DNA of 9,450 nt from JBMCLJ01 sp048615375 (GTDB taxonomy: Bacteria > Patescibacteriota > Dojkabacteria > JAOAGR01). The translations under genes were made by a program, and so were the position numbers. The DNA lies in assembly GCA_048615375.1 (NCBI GenBank), contig JBMCLJ010000058.1, positions 1-9,450 of the forward strand, written 5' to 3'. Shown here one piece after another: positions 1-6,538 of the stretch; within the stretch, counting starts at the first letter, position 1; every line of letters begins with the position of its first letter. The notes under the pieces were generated by a model. That model did no database searches, was not told where the DNA came from, and was given only the letters and a program-made list of their open reading frames with translations.

Positions 1-261
1 ACGATCCAAACAAACCAAAATGTCAATTTCCTTGTTCGCGGTGTATACAGGGTATGGTGAAAATGTGATACTAACAGAATTGTGACCACCCCGGATCAGT
101 GAAGGGTACTCATCATACATAAATACTCCATATTTTGAACGTGCCAGGGCTCTGGCAATGATATGCCCCGCTGTTTTAACCCCTTCACCTGCTGCGCCAC
201 CGATGCATATGGTTTTACATAACGAAGCTGATTGTTTCCGGGGAGATTTTCGTAAACCCAT
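1..261 (-). CDS. 2-oxoacid:ferredoxin oxidoreductase, gamma domain (N-terminal fragment)
   Basis: The 87 visible residues form the start of a pyruvate/2-oxoglutarate ferredoxin oxidoreductase gamma domain. These enzymes oxidatively decarboxylate 2-oxoacids to acyl-CoA and reduce ferredoxin in the cytoplasm. The diagnostic parts are the glycine-rich stretch GGAAGEGVKTAG (residues 21-32) and YDEYPSLIRGGHN (49-61), followed by the strand IDILVCLD (79-86). In KorA-type subunits this domain is fused ahead of the thiamine-pyrophosphate-associated alpha domain; in other enzymes it is a separate gamma subunit. The frame is still open at base 1, so the two cannot be told apart here. ATG at 261 is the first possible start, because an in-frame TAG lies two codons upstream. 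There is no Shine-Dalgarno sequence before it. It is divergent from comEA. The substrate (pyruvate, 2-oxoglutarate or other) cannot be read from this fragment. Confidence 0.85.
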   Translation of the reverse strand, partial: MGLRKSPRKQSASLCKTICIGGAAGEGVKTAGHIIARALARSKYGVFMYDEYPSLIRGGHNSVSITFSPYPVYTANKEIDILVCLDR

Positions 262-285
262 GTGCTAGGTTAGTAAATCCGCGCG

Positions 286-315
286 TATTTAGCAATACAT
301 GTACGCAACTGTCAA
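286..315 (-). promoter_or_regulatory. putative promoter of the oxidoreductase gene
   Basis: On the minus strand a perfect TTGACA -35 box (315-310) is followed by an 18-nt spacer and TAAATA (291-286), which matches three of six -10 positions. Transcription would begin near 279, giving a leader of about 18 nt before the ATG at 261. The -35 match is strong and the -10 match weak, so the exact -10 is uncertain. Confidence 0.4.
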
Positions 316-404
316 TAAGGATCTGGTTAACAGGGTATTCGCCTCAGCAGGACAACACTATCTCATCTGATACCATAATCTTGCAATAGATATACTCATC
401 ATAG

Positions 405-433
405 TTGCATAGTTCATAGCTTTCGCATATAAT
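405..433 (+). promoter_or_regulatory. strong sigma70-type promoter, probably leaderless, of comEA
   Basis: TTGCAT (405-410) lies exactly 17 nt ahead of a perfect TATAAT (428-433). Only seven bases, CAAAACT, separate the -10 box from the ATG at 441. Transcription normally starts 6-8 nt after the -10 box, so the first transcribed base should fall at or just before the start codon. That predicts a leaderless or nearly leaderless comEA mRNA, consistent with the absence of a Shine-Dalgarno sequence. Confidence 0.7.
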
Positions 434-440
434 CAAAACT

Positions 441-1052
441 ATGAATGAGCTGGAAAAAGAAACCCCTTCCATACTCCATAAAAATAATTTAATTAATTAT
501 ATATTAATCGGTGCAATAGCAGCTCTATCGCTATACTATTTTTCAACTCAAGGATTGTTTTCAAGTATTAACTCACAAAGTAAAAACGATCGGGAAGCTC
601 AAATAGATACGGGTTCGACGCGAACTGTATTCGTAAACATTGAAGGAGCGGTAAAAAACCCTGGCGTCTATGAACTCGAAGAAGGATCACGAATTAACGA
701 CGTCGTTAGCCGGGCTGGAGGCTTTAGCACCGAGGCAGATATACGGTCCACCGCACAAAGCATCAATAAGGCACAGCTGCTAACAGATGGTCTAAAAATT
801 TACATACCATCGATTTCCGAAGGCAGCACACAAGACCAGGGTATGCAAACCAGTACAAACTCACCTCCCCAGACTTTAATAAGCATCAATACCGGGACAC
901 AAAAAGAACTTGAATCACTACCAGGCGTTGGTCCCGTTACTGCAGGAAAAATCATATCTGGCAGACCATATATGGACATTGCCAGCTTAATCGATAACAA
1001 TATTATAAGTGAATCCAGGTTTAAAAAAATTCAGGACTTGATCTCCCTCTAA
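441..1052 (+). CDS. comEA: ComEA family DNA-binding competence protein
   Basis: This 203-residue protein has the classic Gram-positive ComEA layout and length. A short cytoplasmic N-terminus is followed by a single membrane anchor (about residues 17-36), a linker, an SLBB domain (about 62-122, with VEGAVKNPGVYEL-like character and RAGGF at 91-95), a Ser/Gln/Thr-rich linker, and a C-terminal helix-hairpin-helix DNA-binding module (about 147-203). In the latter, ISINTGTQKELESLPGVGP (147-165) fits the family pattern. ComEA is the extracellular, membrane-tethered receptor that binds incoming double-stranded DNA during natural transformation and passes it to ComEC, which is encoded next. The second hairpin is degenerate: the usual GIG turn is replaced by NIISES near 188-193. 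The ATG at 441 sits directly after a consensus promoter, which supports this start. Confidence 0.9.
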   Translation: MNELEKETPSILHKNNLINYILIGAIAALSLYYFSTQGLFSSINSQSKNDREAQIDTGSTRTVFVNIEGAVKNPGVYELEEGSRINDVVSRAGGFSTEADIRSTAQSINKAQLLTDGLKIYIPSISEGSTQDQGMQTSTNSPPQTLISINTGTQKELESLPGVGPVTAGKIISGRPYMDIASLIDNNIISESRFKKIQDLISL

Positions 1053-1115
1053 TATTATATTTCTGATAATACTACCATCATTCTCCCATCTGGCTACATA
1101 TACGAATATTTGAGT

Positions 1116-2552
1116 ATGTCAAACGCTTTATATTTTAAGAACTGTTATCTGCTAACTCCTTCATGCATGCTTATTCTAATGGGCATAGGAATAATTATTA
1201 ATCAAATAAACAACATCGTTCCCGAAATTCTACTTCCTGGAACATATTTACTCGTACTCGCGCTCACAAAACTACCAGGGTATAAAAAAATCCTCCTTGG
1301 AGTCCTCTCATTAATCATATTTTGGATCGGTTCATTTTACGCATCCACCGGGAATTTGCTCTCTCACTCTTCAACAGAGACAACCAGCCTCTCAGGAATA
1401 GTACGTAACGTTAGCAAATCCAACATCGAACTTGTGTTCGCGAAACTTGGCTCACAATTGCCGACCCACAGAGTATTTGTCAAACAAACTCCTACTCTGC
1501 CAACACCTCCTAAATACACTTCTATAACTGTCCATGGAAAGTTTTCTATCCAGAGATATTATACTCACAACGTTTTACTCACACTTGAAAATGTGCTCGA
1601 GGTCACTATTGGAAATCAATCATTAAGTCGCATAATCGAATTCAGTTCAAATCAGATAAGCGACACTTCACAAAAGTACCTGGGGACTAACAGTGGTGTT
1701 GCAAAAGCTATGGTATTTGGAATCCGTGATGAACTTGACATTGAAACCCAGAATTCATTCAGACGACTTGGCTTAAGCCATGTACTTGTTGCAAGTGGAG
1801 CTAATATCATCCTCATACTTTCGCTTATTGAAAAAGTCTGCTGTGGTCTCCGTGGGAAGTACCGTCGCATTGTAGAATTCCTGCTTGTCACTTCCTACAT
1901 ATTGCTTGTAGGGCTGGAAGGCTCTATCACACGTGCATTTTTCTTCTTTTGCATTAATTTTTTATCCAGATTTATAGGCAGAGATATCGGCTATATACAG
2001 AAGATTCTCGTTACCATTTGCCTCACCGGATTTATATTTCCCTCGTTTATTACCAGTTTAAGTTTTTTACTTTCTCTGACTGCAACTGTAGCTATCGCTT
2101 TTGGTACAACTATAACTAAATCTTTACATCTTCATTCACGTTTACTGGAAACCTGTATTATTAATTCCACGATAATCATCCTGGTAAATGTTCTTATTGC
2201 TCACTACTTCAAGACATTTAATATAAGCGGATTTGTGACTAATATGTTACTACTCCCCCTCGTTGAGGCGATAGTACTGTACGGATTTAGTTTCCTGGTT
2301 ATTTTCATGTTTATATCTGGTATCCCAGGAATTGAACCACTGGGGCATATTCTTGCTATTCCGCTGAAATATGGAATTGCGTTATTCGATGCAATGATAC
2401 GCTGGTTTGAAGCACTTTTTGGCTATCATACTTCTATCAGGCTGGAAATATCACTCTTTCAACTGGTAGTAATCTACATATGTACTGGAATATGCTGGAT
2501 ACTTATGGATCGCAGACTATATAAAAGAAAACTTACCACAGTAAATCAGTAG
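1116..2552 (+). CDS. comEC: ComEC/Rec2-type DNA uptake channel, lacking the metallo-beta-lactamase domain
   Basis: This 478-residue polytopic membrane protein carries the Competence domain of ComEC. Two N-terminal membrane hairpins (about residues 10-75) are followed by a beta-rich OB-like region (about 85-160). The Competence core then spans about 180-470 and includes the family signature GLSHVLVASGANI (219-231; usually GLxHLLAVSGxH) and many hydrophobic helices. ComEC forms the channel through which single-stranded DNA enters the cytoplasm. It ends in a basic tail (DRRLYKRK) at a TAG, so the C-terminal metallo-beta-lactamase nuclease domain of B. subtilis-type ComEC (776 aa) is absent. The next DNA is the antisense of another gene, so this is not a frameshift. 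I chose ATG 1116 over TTG 1110, two codons upstream. It lies 63 nt after comEA, with no Shine-Dalgarno site. Confidence 0.88.
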   Translation: MSNALYFKNCYLLTPSCMLILMGIGIIINQINNIVPEILLPGTYLLVLALTKLPGYKKILLGVLSLIIFWIGSFYASTGNLLSHSSTETTSLSGIVRNVSKSNIELVFAKLGSQLPTHRVFVKQTPTLPTPPKYTSITVHGKFSIQRYYTHNVLLTLENVLEVTIGNQSLSRIIEFSSNQISDTSQKYLGTNSGVAKAMVFGIRDELDIETQNSFRRLGLSHVLVASGANIILILSLIEKVCCGLRGKYRRIVEFLLVTSYILLVGLEGSITRAFFFFCINFLSRFIGRDIGYIQKILVTICLTGFIFPSFITSLSFLLSLTATVAIAFGTTITKSLHLHSRLLETCIINSTIIILVNVLIAHYFKTFNISGFVTNMLLLPLVEAIVLYGFSFLVIFMFISGIPGIEPLGHILAIPLKYGIALFDAMIRWFEALFGYHTSIRLEISLFQLVVIYICTGICWILMDRRLYKRKLTTVNQ

Positions 2553-3609
2553 CAAAATCGATATAAATATCAGAAAAAATACTTTTTTCCTGGTGGTTAA
2601 TTTCGTACTCAGAGTTACCATCAGTATTCACAAGCAAGTACCCGACCATTTTCATGCTTTCGCTTTTGGAAACTTCTTCATTATTAAGGTACACCACACT
2701 TTTAGTCTTAACTTCAAGAGAATTATCTACCTTCACAACGCTTAGTCCATACCCTTCAAAATACGCTTTTATAAAATCTCCCCATGTACGAATTCCGGTA
2801 CTGTTCTTTATATGTATACGAAGTTGCTCCTTCTTAACTTCACTAAAAGAAAAATAGTCACGTGGATTACCAAAAGACGTGATCCTGGAGACTCTGTCCT
2901 GAGTTCCGCTGACATATGTTGCAATCACTGCATGCCATACTTCCTCACACACATTGGTTTCCATGGGAAAGGCAGGCTCATCAATATAAGCTAATGATTG
3001 TTGTATCAGAGAAAGTTCGTAATAGTCCATATAATTACTAAACCGGAAGTCGTTATGAGAAAAAAGTATAAAATCCACTTTAATCTGGAGCTCAGCTCTA
3101 ACTTTTTCCAGTATAGATGTATACATCTTGCTCCTGGTTAAAAATACTCGTTTTGCAGAAATGAATTCAGCCAGCGTTCCTTTTGTATTTCCTCCATCCA
3201 GAGTAAACTGAATATTTTGCACGTCAATTTCTATCCGCTTATTTTCAGTAGCTATCACCAACGTTGAAGCTACAAGTGTATCATTATTCATGATTAAATC
3301 TATGAATGCAACCATTGGCAGTTCAGCAACTTCGAAGTCCAGGCATTTCTCTTCATAACGGATCATTTCAGCAAGCCTGGCACTATTACTGCTTATTCTG
3401 CTAATTCCGTTATAGCTCGCTACAACAGTACTTAGGATGACAACTAGCAACGCTGCTCTGAAGCCCACTTTTTTAATTTTCGCGAACCTGCCAGTACTCT
3501 TACCGGATGATAACGAGTTGGCGGTTTTGAGTTTTCTTCCGCTATCACGATATGGGTTACTCTTTGACGACTTGGCAGATACTCTTTTATTTTGCCACTT
3601 CTTTTTCAT
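2533..3609 (-). CDS. membrane-anchored LCP-like protein with LytR_C-type C-terminal domain
   Basis: The 358 residues begin with a strongly basic Lys/Arg/Ser-rich cytoplasmic region (1-48). A single transmembrane segment (about 49-68) then anchors an extracytoplasmic region. Residues 262-327 resemble the LytR_C domain, with RIHIKNSTG followed by a helix, YGLSVVKVDNS, and TKSVVYLN. The end, SDIYIDFATDLL, matches the usual 'aDvvvilGkDl' finish. Residues 110-200 look like a decayed LytR-CpsA-Psr core: LVIATENKRIEID corresponds to the strand before the catalytic loop, and KVDFILFSHNDF to the later 'vDhyv.vnf' element. LCP enzymes attach glycopolymers to the wall, but the SxPRDT-type phosphate-binding motif is not recognisable, so activity is doubtful. 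Its ATG overlaps the upstream pseudouridine synthase stop (ATGA), implying translational coupling. Its 3' end overlaps comEC by 20 bp. Family assignment is by eye and moderate. Confidence 0.6.
   Translation of the reverse strand: MKKKWQNKRVSAKSSKSNPYRDSGRKLKTANSLSSGKSTGRFAKIKKVGFRAALLVVILSTVVASYNGISRISSNSARLAEMIRYEEKCLDFEVAELPMVAFIDLIMNNDTLVASTLVIATENKRIEIDVQNIQFTLDGGNTKGTLAEFISAKRVFLTRSKMYTSILEKVRAELQIKVDFILFSHNDFRFSNYMDYYELSLIQQSLAYIDEPAFPMETNVCEEVWHAVIATYVSGTQDRVSRITSFGNPRDYFSFSEVKKEQLRIHIKNSTGIRTWGDFIKAYFEGYGLSVVKVDNSLEVKTKSVVYLNNEEVSKSESMKMVGYLLVNTDGNSEYEINHQEKSIFSDIYIDFATDLLW
2573..2589. terminator. possible A/T-type bidirectional stem-loop after comEC
   Basis: GAAAAAA, loop TAC, TTTTTTC forms a perfect 7-bp inverted repeat 20 nt past the comEC stop. 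On the plus strand the right arm doubles as a U-run. With one G:C pair it is weak, and it also encodes part of the convergent LCP-like protein, so a terminator role is only a guess. Confidence 0.22.
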
Positions 3610-4598
3610 TTCATTAATTCATTAAATGTATCAGGCACTTTACACATAATCTCATACTTTTTATTGTTATAGTTTTTAAATGATAACTTCTGAGCGTGTA
3701 AGTATAAACGTTTTGGAATATGCGAATTGTTCTCAACAGTAGCAAGTCGTGTACGTTGCTTTTCTGAAAGATACAAATGATCTCCAACAATTGGAAACTG
3801 GAGTGATTTTTGATGAACTCTGATTTGATGCGTTCTCCCCGTAAGTGGATATACTGAAGCTAAAATAAATCTTCCTGTACCCATTAATTCTTTAATGGTA
3901 ATAATCTGAAAGCGTGTTTTTGAAAATCGGGCGTATCCAGGCATACCCTCACCTTCATACAAACGAAACTGCTTTCTATGGGAAGTACTGCGAGCAAGAT
4001 AACCTTCAAAGTCGAATTTCTCCCCTTCTCTATAGCGGAACCGGGCATCTTCGTTAAACCCTATTGAGCAATAAGCTTTGTTTACTTTCCGCTCAGCGAA
4101 TTGCCTGGATAACCACCATAAAGCCTTGGGTGTTTTTGCAACAACAATAACCCCAGACGTTTCTTTATCGAGACGATGAACTATACCTGGTCGTGTCATA
4201 TCACTCCCAGGCAACCTTGTACTGTATCTTCCAAGAAGTTTATTTACGAGTGTACCCTGCTCTCCACTCCGGGTAGGATGAACTGCGACTCCGCATGGTT
4301 TATTGATAAAAAGGTAATCACTATCCTCAAAAAGAATTTCAATATCAAATTCCTCTGCAAGTACATTTGTATGAGGTGCAAGGTATGCATCCAGCGCGTC
4401 ATCAGAAATGATAATCTCATCATCTGATTTAACCTTGTAGCCTGCTTTAAAGCATAATTCTCCGTTCACAATCACCTGATTTGCTTCAATTACCTGCTTC
4501 AATGCTGAGCGGGATAGTTCCGGGATTGCAATACTGAGAAAAAGATCCAGTCGCTTTCCTTCTTCTGATCGGTACTTTTCCGTAACCTTAATCTTCAT
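3606..4598 (-). CDS. rluD: RluA/RluD-family pseudouridine synthase
   Basis: At 330 residues this matches RluD-class enzymes in length and order of parts. An N-terminal S4 RNA-binding domain (about residues 15-65, RLDLFLS...SRSALKQVIEANQV) precedes the catalytic domain (about 85-325). The active-site motif RPGIVHRLDKETSG places the catalytic aspartate at residue 144. GRTHQIRVH (254-262) and the early strand FINKPCGVAVHP (97-108) are also standard. The enzyme isomerises uridine to pseudouridine, in the RluD case in helix 69 of 23S rRNA; RluC-like or other targets are possible. It sits 40 nt after the zinc-ribbon gene and its TGA overlaps the ATG of the LCP-like gene, so it belongs to the minus-strand operon. 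No Shine-Dalgarno sequence precedes the ATG; the start codon instead lies inside a small palindrome (4596-4609). Confidence 0.9.
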   Translation of the reverse strand: MKIKVTEKYRSEEGKRLDLFLSIAIPELSRSALKQVIEANQVIVNGELCFKAGYKVKSDDEIIISDDALDAYLAPHTNVLAEEFDIEILFEDSDYLFINKPCGVAVHPTRSGEQGTLVNKLLGRYSTRLPGSDMTRPGIVHRLDKETSGVIVVAKTPKALWWLSRQFAERKVNKAYCSIGFNEDARFRYREGEKFDFEGYLARSTSHRKQFRLYEGEGMPGYARFSKTRFQIITIKELMGTGRFILASVYPLTGRTHQIRVHQKSLQFPIVGDHLYLSEKQRTRLATVENNSHIPKRLYLHAQKLSFKNYNNKKYEIMCKVPDTFNELMK

Positions 4599-4609
4599 TA
4601 TGTATAATG
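4596..4609. repeat. 14-bp palindrome spanning the rluD start codon
   Basis: On the minus strand the sequence reads CATTAT AC ATAATG, a perfect 6-bp inverted repeat with a 2-nt centre, and its second arm contains the ATG of the pseudouridine synthase gene. It could be a small operator or an element limiting start-codon access, but in A+T-rich DNA chance is a fair explanation. Confidence 0.25.
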
Positions 4610-4638
4610 GTAATGGAGGAAGCTCATTGGCTCTCTAC

Positions 4639-5754
4639 TCACCTTTTCTTTTTCTTCTTACGTTTATTCTTTTGCTTCTTTTTCTTTTTGTGTCCAGTTT
4701 GATCCTGATATTCATGAGCTCTGTGCTCTTCTCTGTTTCTGTCGTTCTCTTCCTGCGATGTACGTTCCTCTTGCTTTGGCTCATCGACAGGCTCCGGAGC
4801 AGTAGTTTCTTCTTCAGTTGGTTGCTCTGCTACTTCTTTTGCTTCTATCTCCTCGTCAGATGAAGTCAGGGAAGGTGATTCTTTTTCCGGTTTGGCAGCA
4901 TCACTTTCTTTATTCTTTTTATACTTTTCTTCTAATGGAGCCTTATCCTTCGTATCAGTTTCATCAGCCTTGCTGACTACCCTGCGTAAACTCTTTGTTC
5001 CCGTTGTACCTGAGCCTCCTTGAGTATCCTGAGTATCGGATCTGTCCTGTGTATCAGCTTGAGTATCTTTTTTGTCTGTTTCTTTTTCACTTGGGCGTTT
5101 TGTTTTTGCTGATTGCACTTTATCAACCACTTTGTCTTTAACAGAAGATAGTGAGCTTAATGCAGAGCGGGTAACCTGGGAAATACTTGAATCTGAAGAG
5201 GGATCAGCACTTGTAGATCTTTTCTCCGATTTTGGCATATCCCTTTGTTGAAGGAGCCTTTTGTATCTGTCTTTAAAGTCGTATCCACAACCATGACAGA
5301 ATCTGTCATCATAATCGGTCAACGCACCACATGCTGTACAGACAAATCGATTCTGGTGACCGCAGTTTGTGCAGTATTTCTGCCCCTTGAGTACATACGA
5401 ACCACACCGCATGCAATCAACAACGGTAGCTGCCTGCTGGTAGTAAAATTTATGCTCAATACGTATAAAATCAACTTCTTCAGGGGTGTATTTCGGGCGG
5501 ACAATGAGATAAAGAATCAGCCCAACCGGTCCAAGGACTACGCCAAAGACCAGGATAATTGCTTTAATATACATATTTGAACGGTATCGCCTGTTCGCGT
5601 CAAAGAAAACTTTCAACCCGCAATATACCCAGAGTAGAATTGTAATGATTTTAATAACATTAAGGAGAATATTTGTAATTTCACCATTGGTGACTGCGGA
5701 GATAAAATCCTCGACAAAGTTTCCAAGGATTTCAGTGAAGTTTTCGTTATCCAT
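4639..5754 (-). CDS. membrane protein with two zinc ribbons and a charged, lysine-tailed C-terminus
   Basis: I do not recognise a named family for this 371-residue protein, but its architecture is clear. Two hydrophobic helices (about residues 27-50 and 62-86) form a membrane hairpin, with the second ending in LVGxxLY-like character. Eight cysteines then make two successive zinc ribbons: Cys114/117 with 128/131, and Cys139/142 with 153/156. Residues 173-355 are low-complexity Ser/Thr/Asp/Glu/Lys sequence without hydrophobic core, almost certainly disordered, and include a short DTQ repeat. The last 16 residues, KKKKKQKNKRKKKKKR, are nearly all basic. With both termini cytoplasmic, the ribbons and polylysine tail would face nucleic acid or ribosomes, a suggestion rather than evidence. 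It lies 38 nt downstream of efp and 40 nt upstream of rluD. No Shine-Dalgarno site precedes its ATG. Confidence 0.8.
   Translation of the reverse strand: MDNENFTEILGNFVEDFISAVTNGEITNILLNVIKIITILLWVYCGLKVFFDANRRYRSNMYIKAIILVFGVVLGPVGLILYLIVRPKYTPEEVDFIRIEHKFYYQQAATVVDCMRCGSYVLKGQKYCTNCGHQNRFVCTACGALTDYDDRFCHGCGYDFKDRYKRLLQQRDMPKSEKRSTSADPSSDSSISQVTRSALSSLSSVKDKVVDKVQSAKTKRPSEKETDKKDTQADTQDRSDTQDTQGGSGTTGTKSLRRVVSKADETDTKDKAPLEEKYKKNKESDAAKPEKESPSLTSSDEEIEAKEVAEQPTEEETTAPEPVDEPKQEERTSQEENDRNREEHRAHEYQDQTGHKKKKKQKNKRKKKKKR
5020..5067 (-). repeat. short DTQ repeat within the zinc-ribbon protein gene
   Basis: Within 16 codons the triplet Asp-Thr-Gln occurs four times (residues 230-232, 234-236, 240-242 and 243-245), and the DNA shows recurring GATACTCA-like words. 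It lies in the disordered tail and may expand or contract by slippage. Confidence 0.55.
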
Positions 5755-5792
5755 AGCTTATACTGTTTTGTGTTGGTTGGTATATAAAAAAA

Positions 5793-6356
5793 TCAGGCAT
5801 TCGCACGTTCGGAATACTCACCTGTTTCTGTACTTACTTTAACAATATCTCCATTTTTTACAAACATAGGGACTTGTATCTGTAAACCTGTCTCAAGCTG
5901 TGCCATTTTCATAGGGTTATTCGACGTATCGCCCTTAACAGCCGGCTCAGTATACTCGACTTTCAAGTTCACAGACTTGGGAAGTTCAGCAGAAATAGGA
6001 ATTTCATCCAAATACATCAATACTACCTTACCGCCTTCAATAATATATTTCTTTACATCTTCAACATTTTCAGCTGCAATAGTGTATTGCTCAAAAGATT
6101 CATTATCCATGAAATATCCATTATCCTCATCAGCGTACAGGTATTGCGCAGATTTCCGTTCGACGCTTGCTTCCTCAAATTTCTGGTTGAGATTAAATCC
6201 TTTTTCGACAATTGCCTGGTTAATAATATCTTTTGCTTTAATCTTAACCGTACCGGCTCCACGCCCGGTTTTATTAAATTCATACTTTAAAACAATCCAC
6301 GTCTTGCCTTCATTTTTGAACACGACGCCTTTCCTGAGTTCTGTAGCGCTTAACAT
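5793..6356 (-). CDS. efp: translation elongation factor P, Arg32 type
   Basis: The 187-residue product has EF-P's usual length and its three beta-barrel domains: KOW-like domain I (about 1-65), OB domain II (about 66-128, ending ELPKSVNLKVEYTEPAVKGDTS) and OB domain III (about 130-187, ending VSTETGEYSER). EF-P binds between the ribosomal P and E sites and relieves stalling at consecutive prolines. The tip of domain I reads EFNKTGRGAG, with arginine at residue 32 where E. coli EF-P has the beta-lysylated lysine. This resembles the Pseudomonas/Shewanella type, EFNKSGR, whose Arg32 is rhamnosylated by EarP. The frame stays open 18 codons upstream to an ATG at 6410, but homology begins at LSATELRKG, so ATG 6356 is chosen. 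It is the likely first gene of a four-gene operon. Confidence 0.95.
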   Translation of the reverse strand: MLSATELRKGVVFKNEGKTWIVLKYEFNKTGRGAGTVKIKAKDIINQAIVEKGFNLNQKFEEASVERKSAQYLYADEDNGYFMDNESFEQYTIAAENVEDVKKYIIEGGKVVLMYLDEIPISAELPKSVNLKVEYTEPAVKGDTSNNPMKMAQLETGLQIQVPMFVKNGDIVKVSTETGEYSERANA

Positions 6357-6370
6357 GATATGACTATGTA

Positions 6371-6399
6371 AGTTTACTTCTTTGCGTGCTGGAATGCAA
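6371..6399 (-). promoter_or_regulatory. putative promoter of the efp operon
   Basis: On the minus strand TTGCAT (6399-6394), the same -35 hexamer as at comEA, is followed by 17 nt and TAAACT (6376-6371), which matches four of six -10 positions. Transcription would start about seven bases before the ATG at 6356, giving a very short leader. This favours the internal ATG over the upstream one, because the promoter lies inside the longer reading. Confidence 0.4.
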
Positions 6400-6538
6400 T
6401 AAAGAACCATCCGTCGCTATTCACCCGGCGAAGTAGTAGTAATCAATTGTAAAAACCAGGAATCACACGTCCAAAGTTCCAGGCTGAAAAAACTACCCAA
6501 GCGCAAACCTTATCTAAAAGCCTGTGAGGAGCGCTGGA

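Larger units (their letters stand above)
262..440. other. divergent intergenic region
   Basis: This stretch separates the leftward oxidoreductase gene from the rightward comEA. I see no open reading frame with coding character, no RNA gene and no convincing riboswitch fold. It holds outward-facing promoter candidates for both neighbours, separated by about 90 bp, leaving room for a shared regulatory site around 316-404. No clear operator palindrome is visible there, only the short weak repeat TATC/GATA near 360-375. Confidence 0.6.

Noticed and set aside
1110..1115. TTG start for comEC
   Set aside because: An ATG follows two codons later with equal context, and TTG is less favoured without a Shine-Dalgarno site.
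4600..4863. Plus-strand frame encoding a very hydrophobic 87-residue protein
   Set aside because: It is the complement of the lysine/glutamate-rich tail codons of the zinc-ribbon gene, which read as Phe/Leu/Ser on the other strand. It has no family character.
5020..5067. CRISPR-like or regulatory tandem repeat
   Set aside because: The repetition is a short, degenerate coding repeat (Asp-Thr-Gln) in a disordered tail, without spacers or regular period.
5786..5792. T7 run right after the efp stop as a terminator
   Set aside because: No stable hairpin precedes it, and the following gene starts 38 nt downstream in the same direction.
5977..6363. 128-residue plus-strand frame opposite efp
   Set aside because: It lies wholly within the antisense of a well-conserved EF-P gene and has no recognisable domain or promoter.
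6357..6410. N-terminal extension of EF-P by 18 residues
   Set aside because: EF-P homology starts at ATG 6356, the extension has no counterpart in the family, and the promoter candidate lies within it.
6480..6538. Possible rho-independent terminator downstream of tRNA-Leu
   Set aside because: There is a T6 run near 6490 on the minus strand, but no stable G+C-rich stem directly before it; only 3-4 bp pairings were found.
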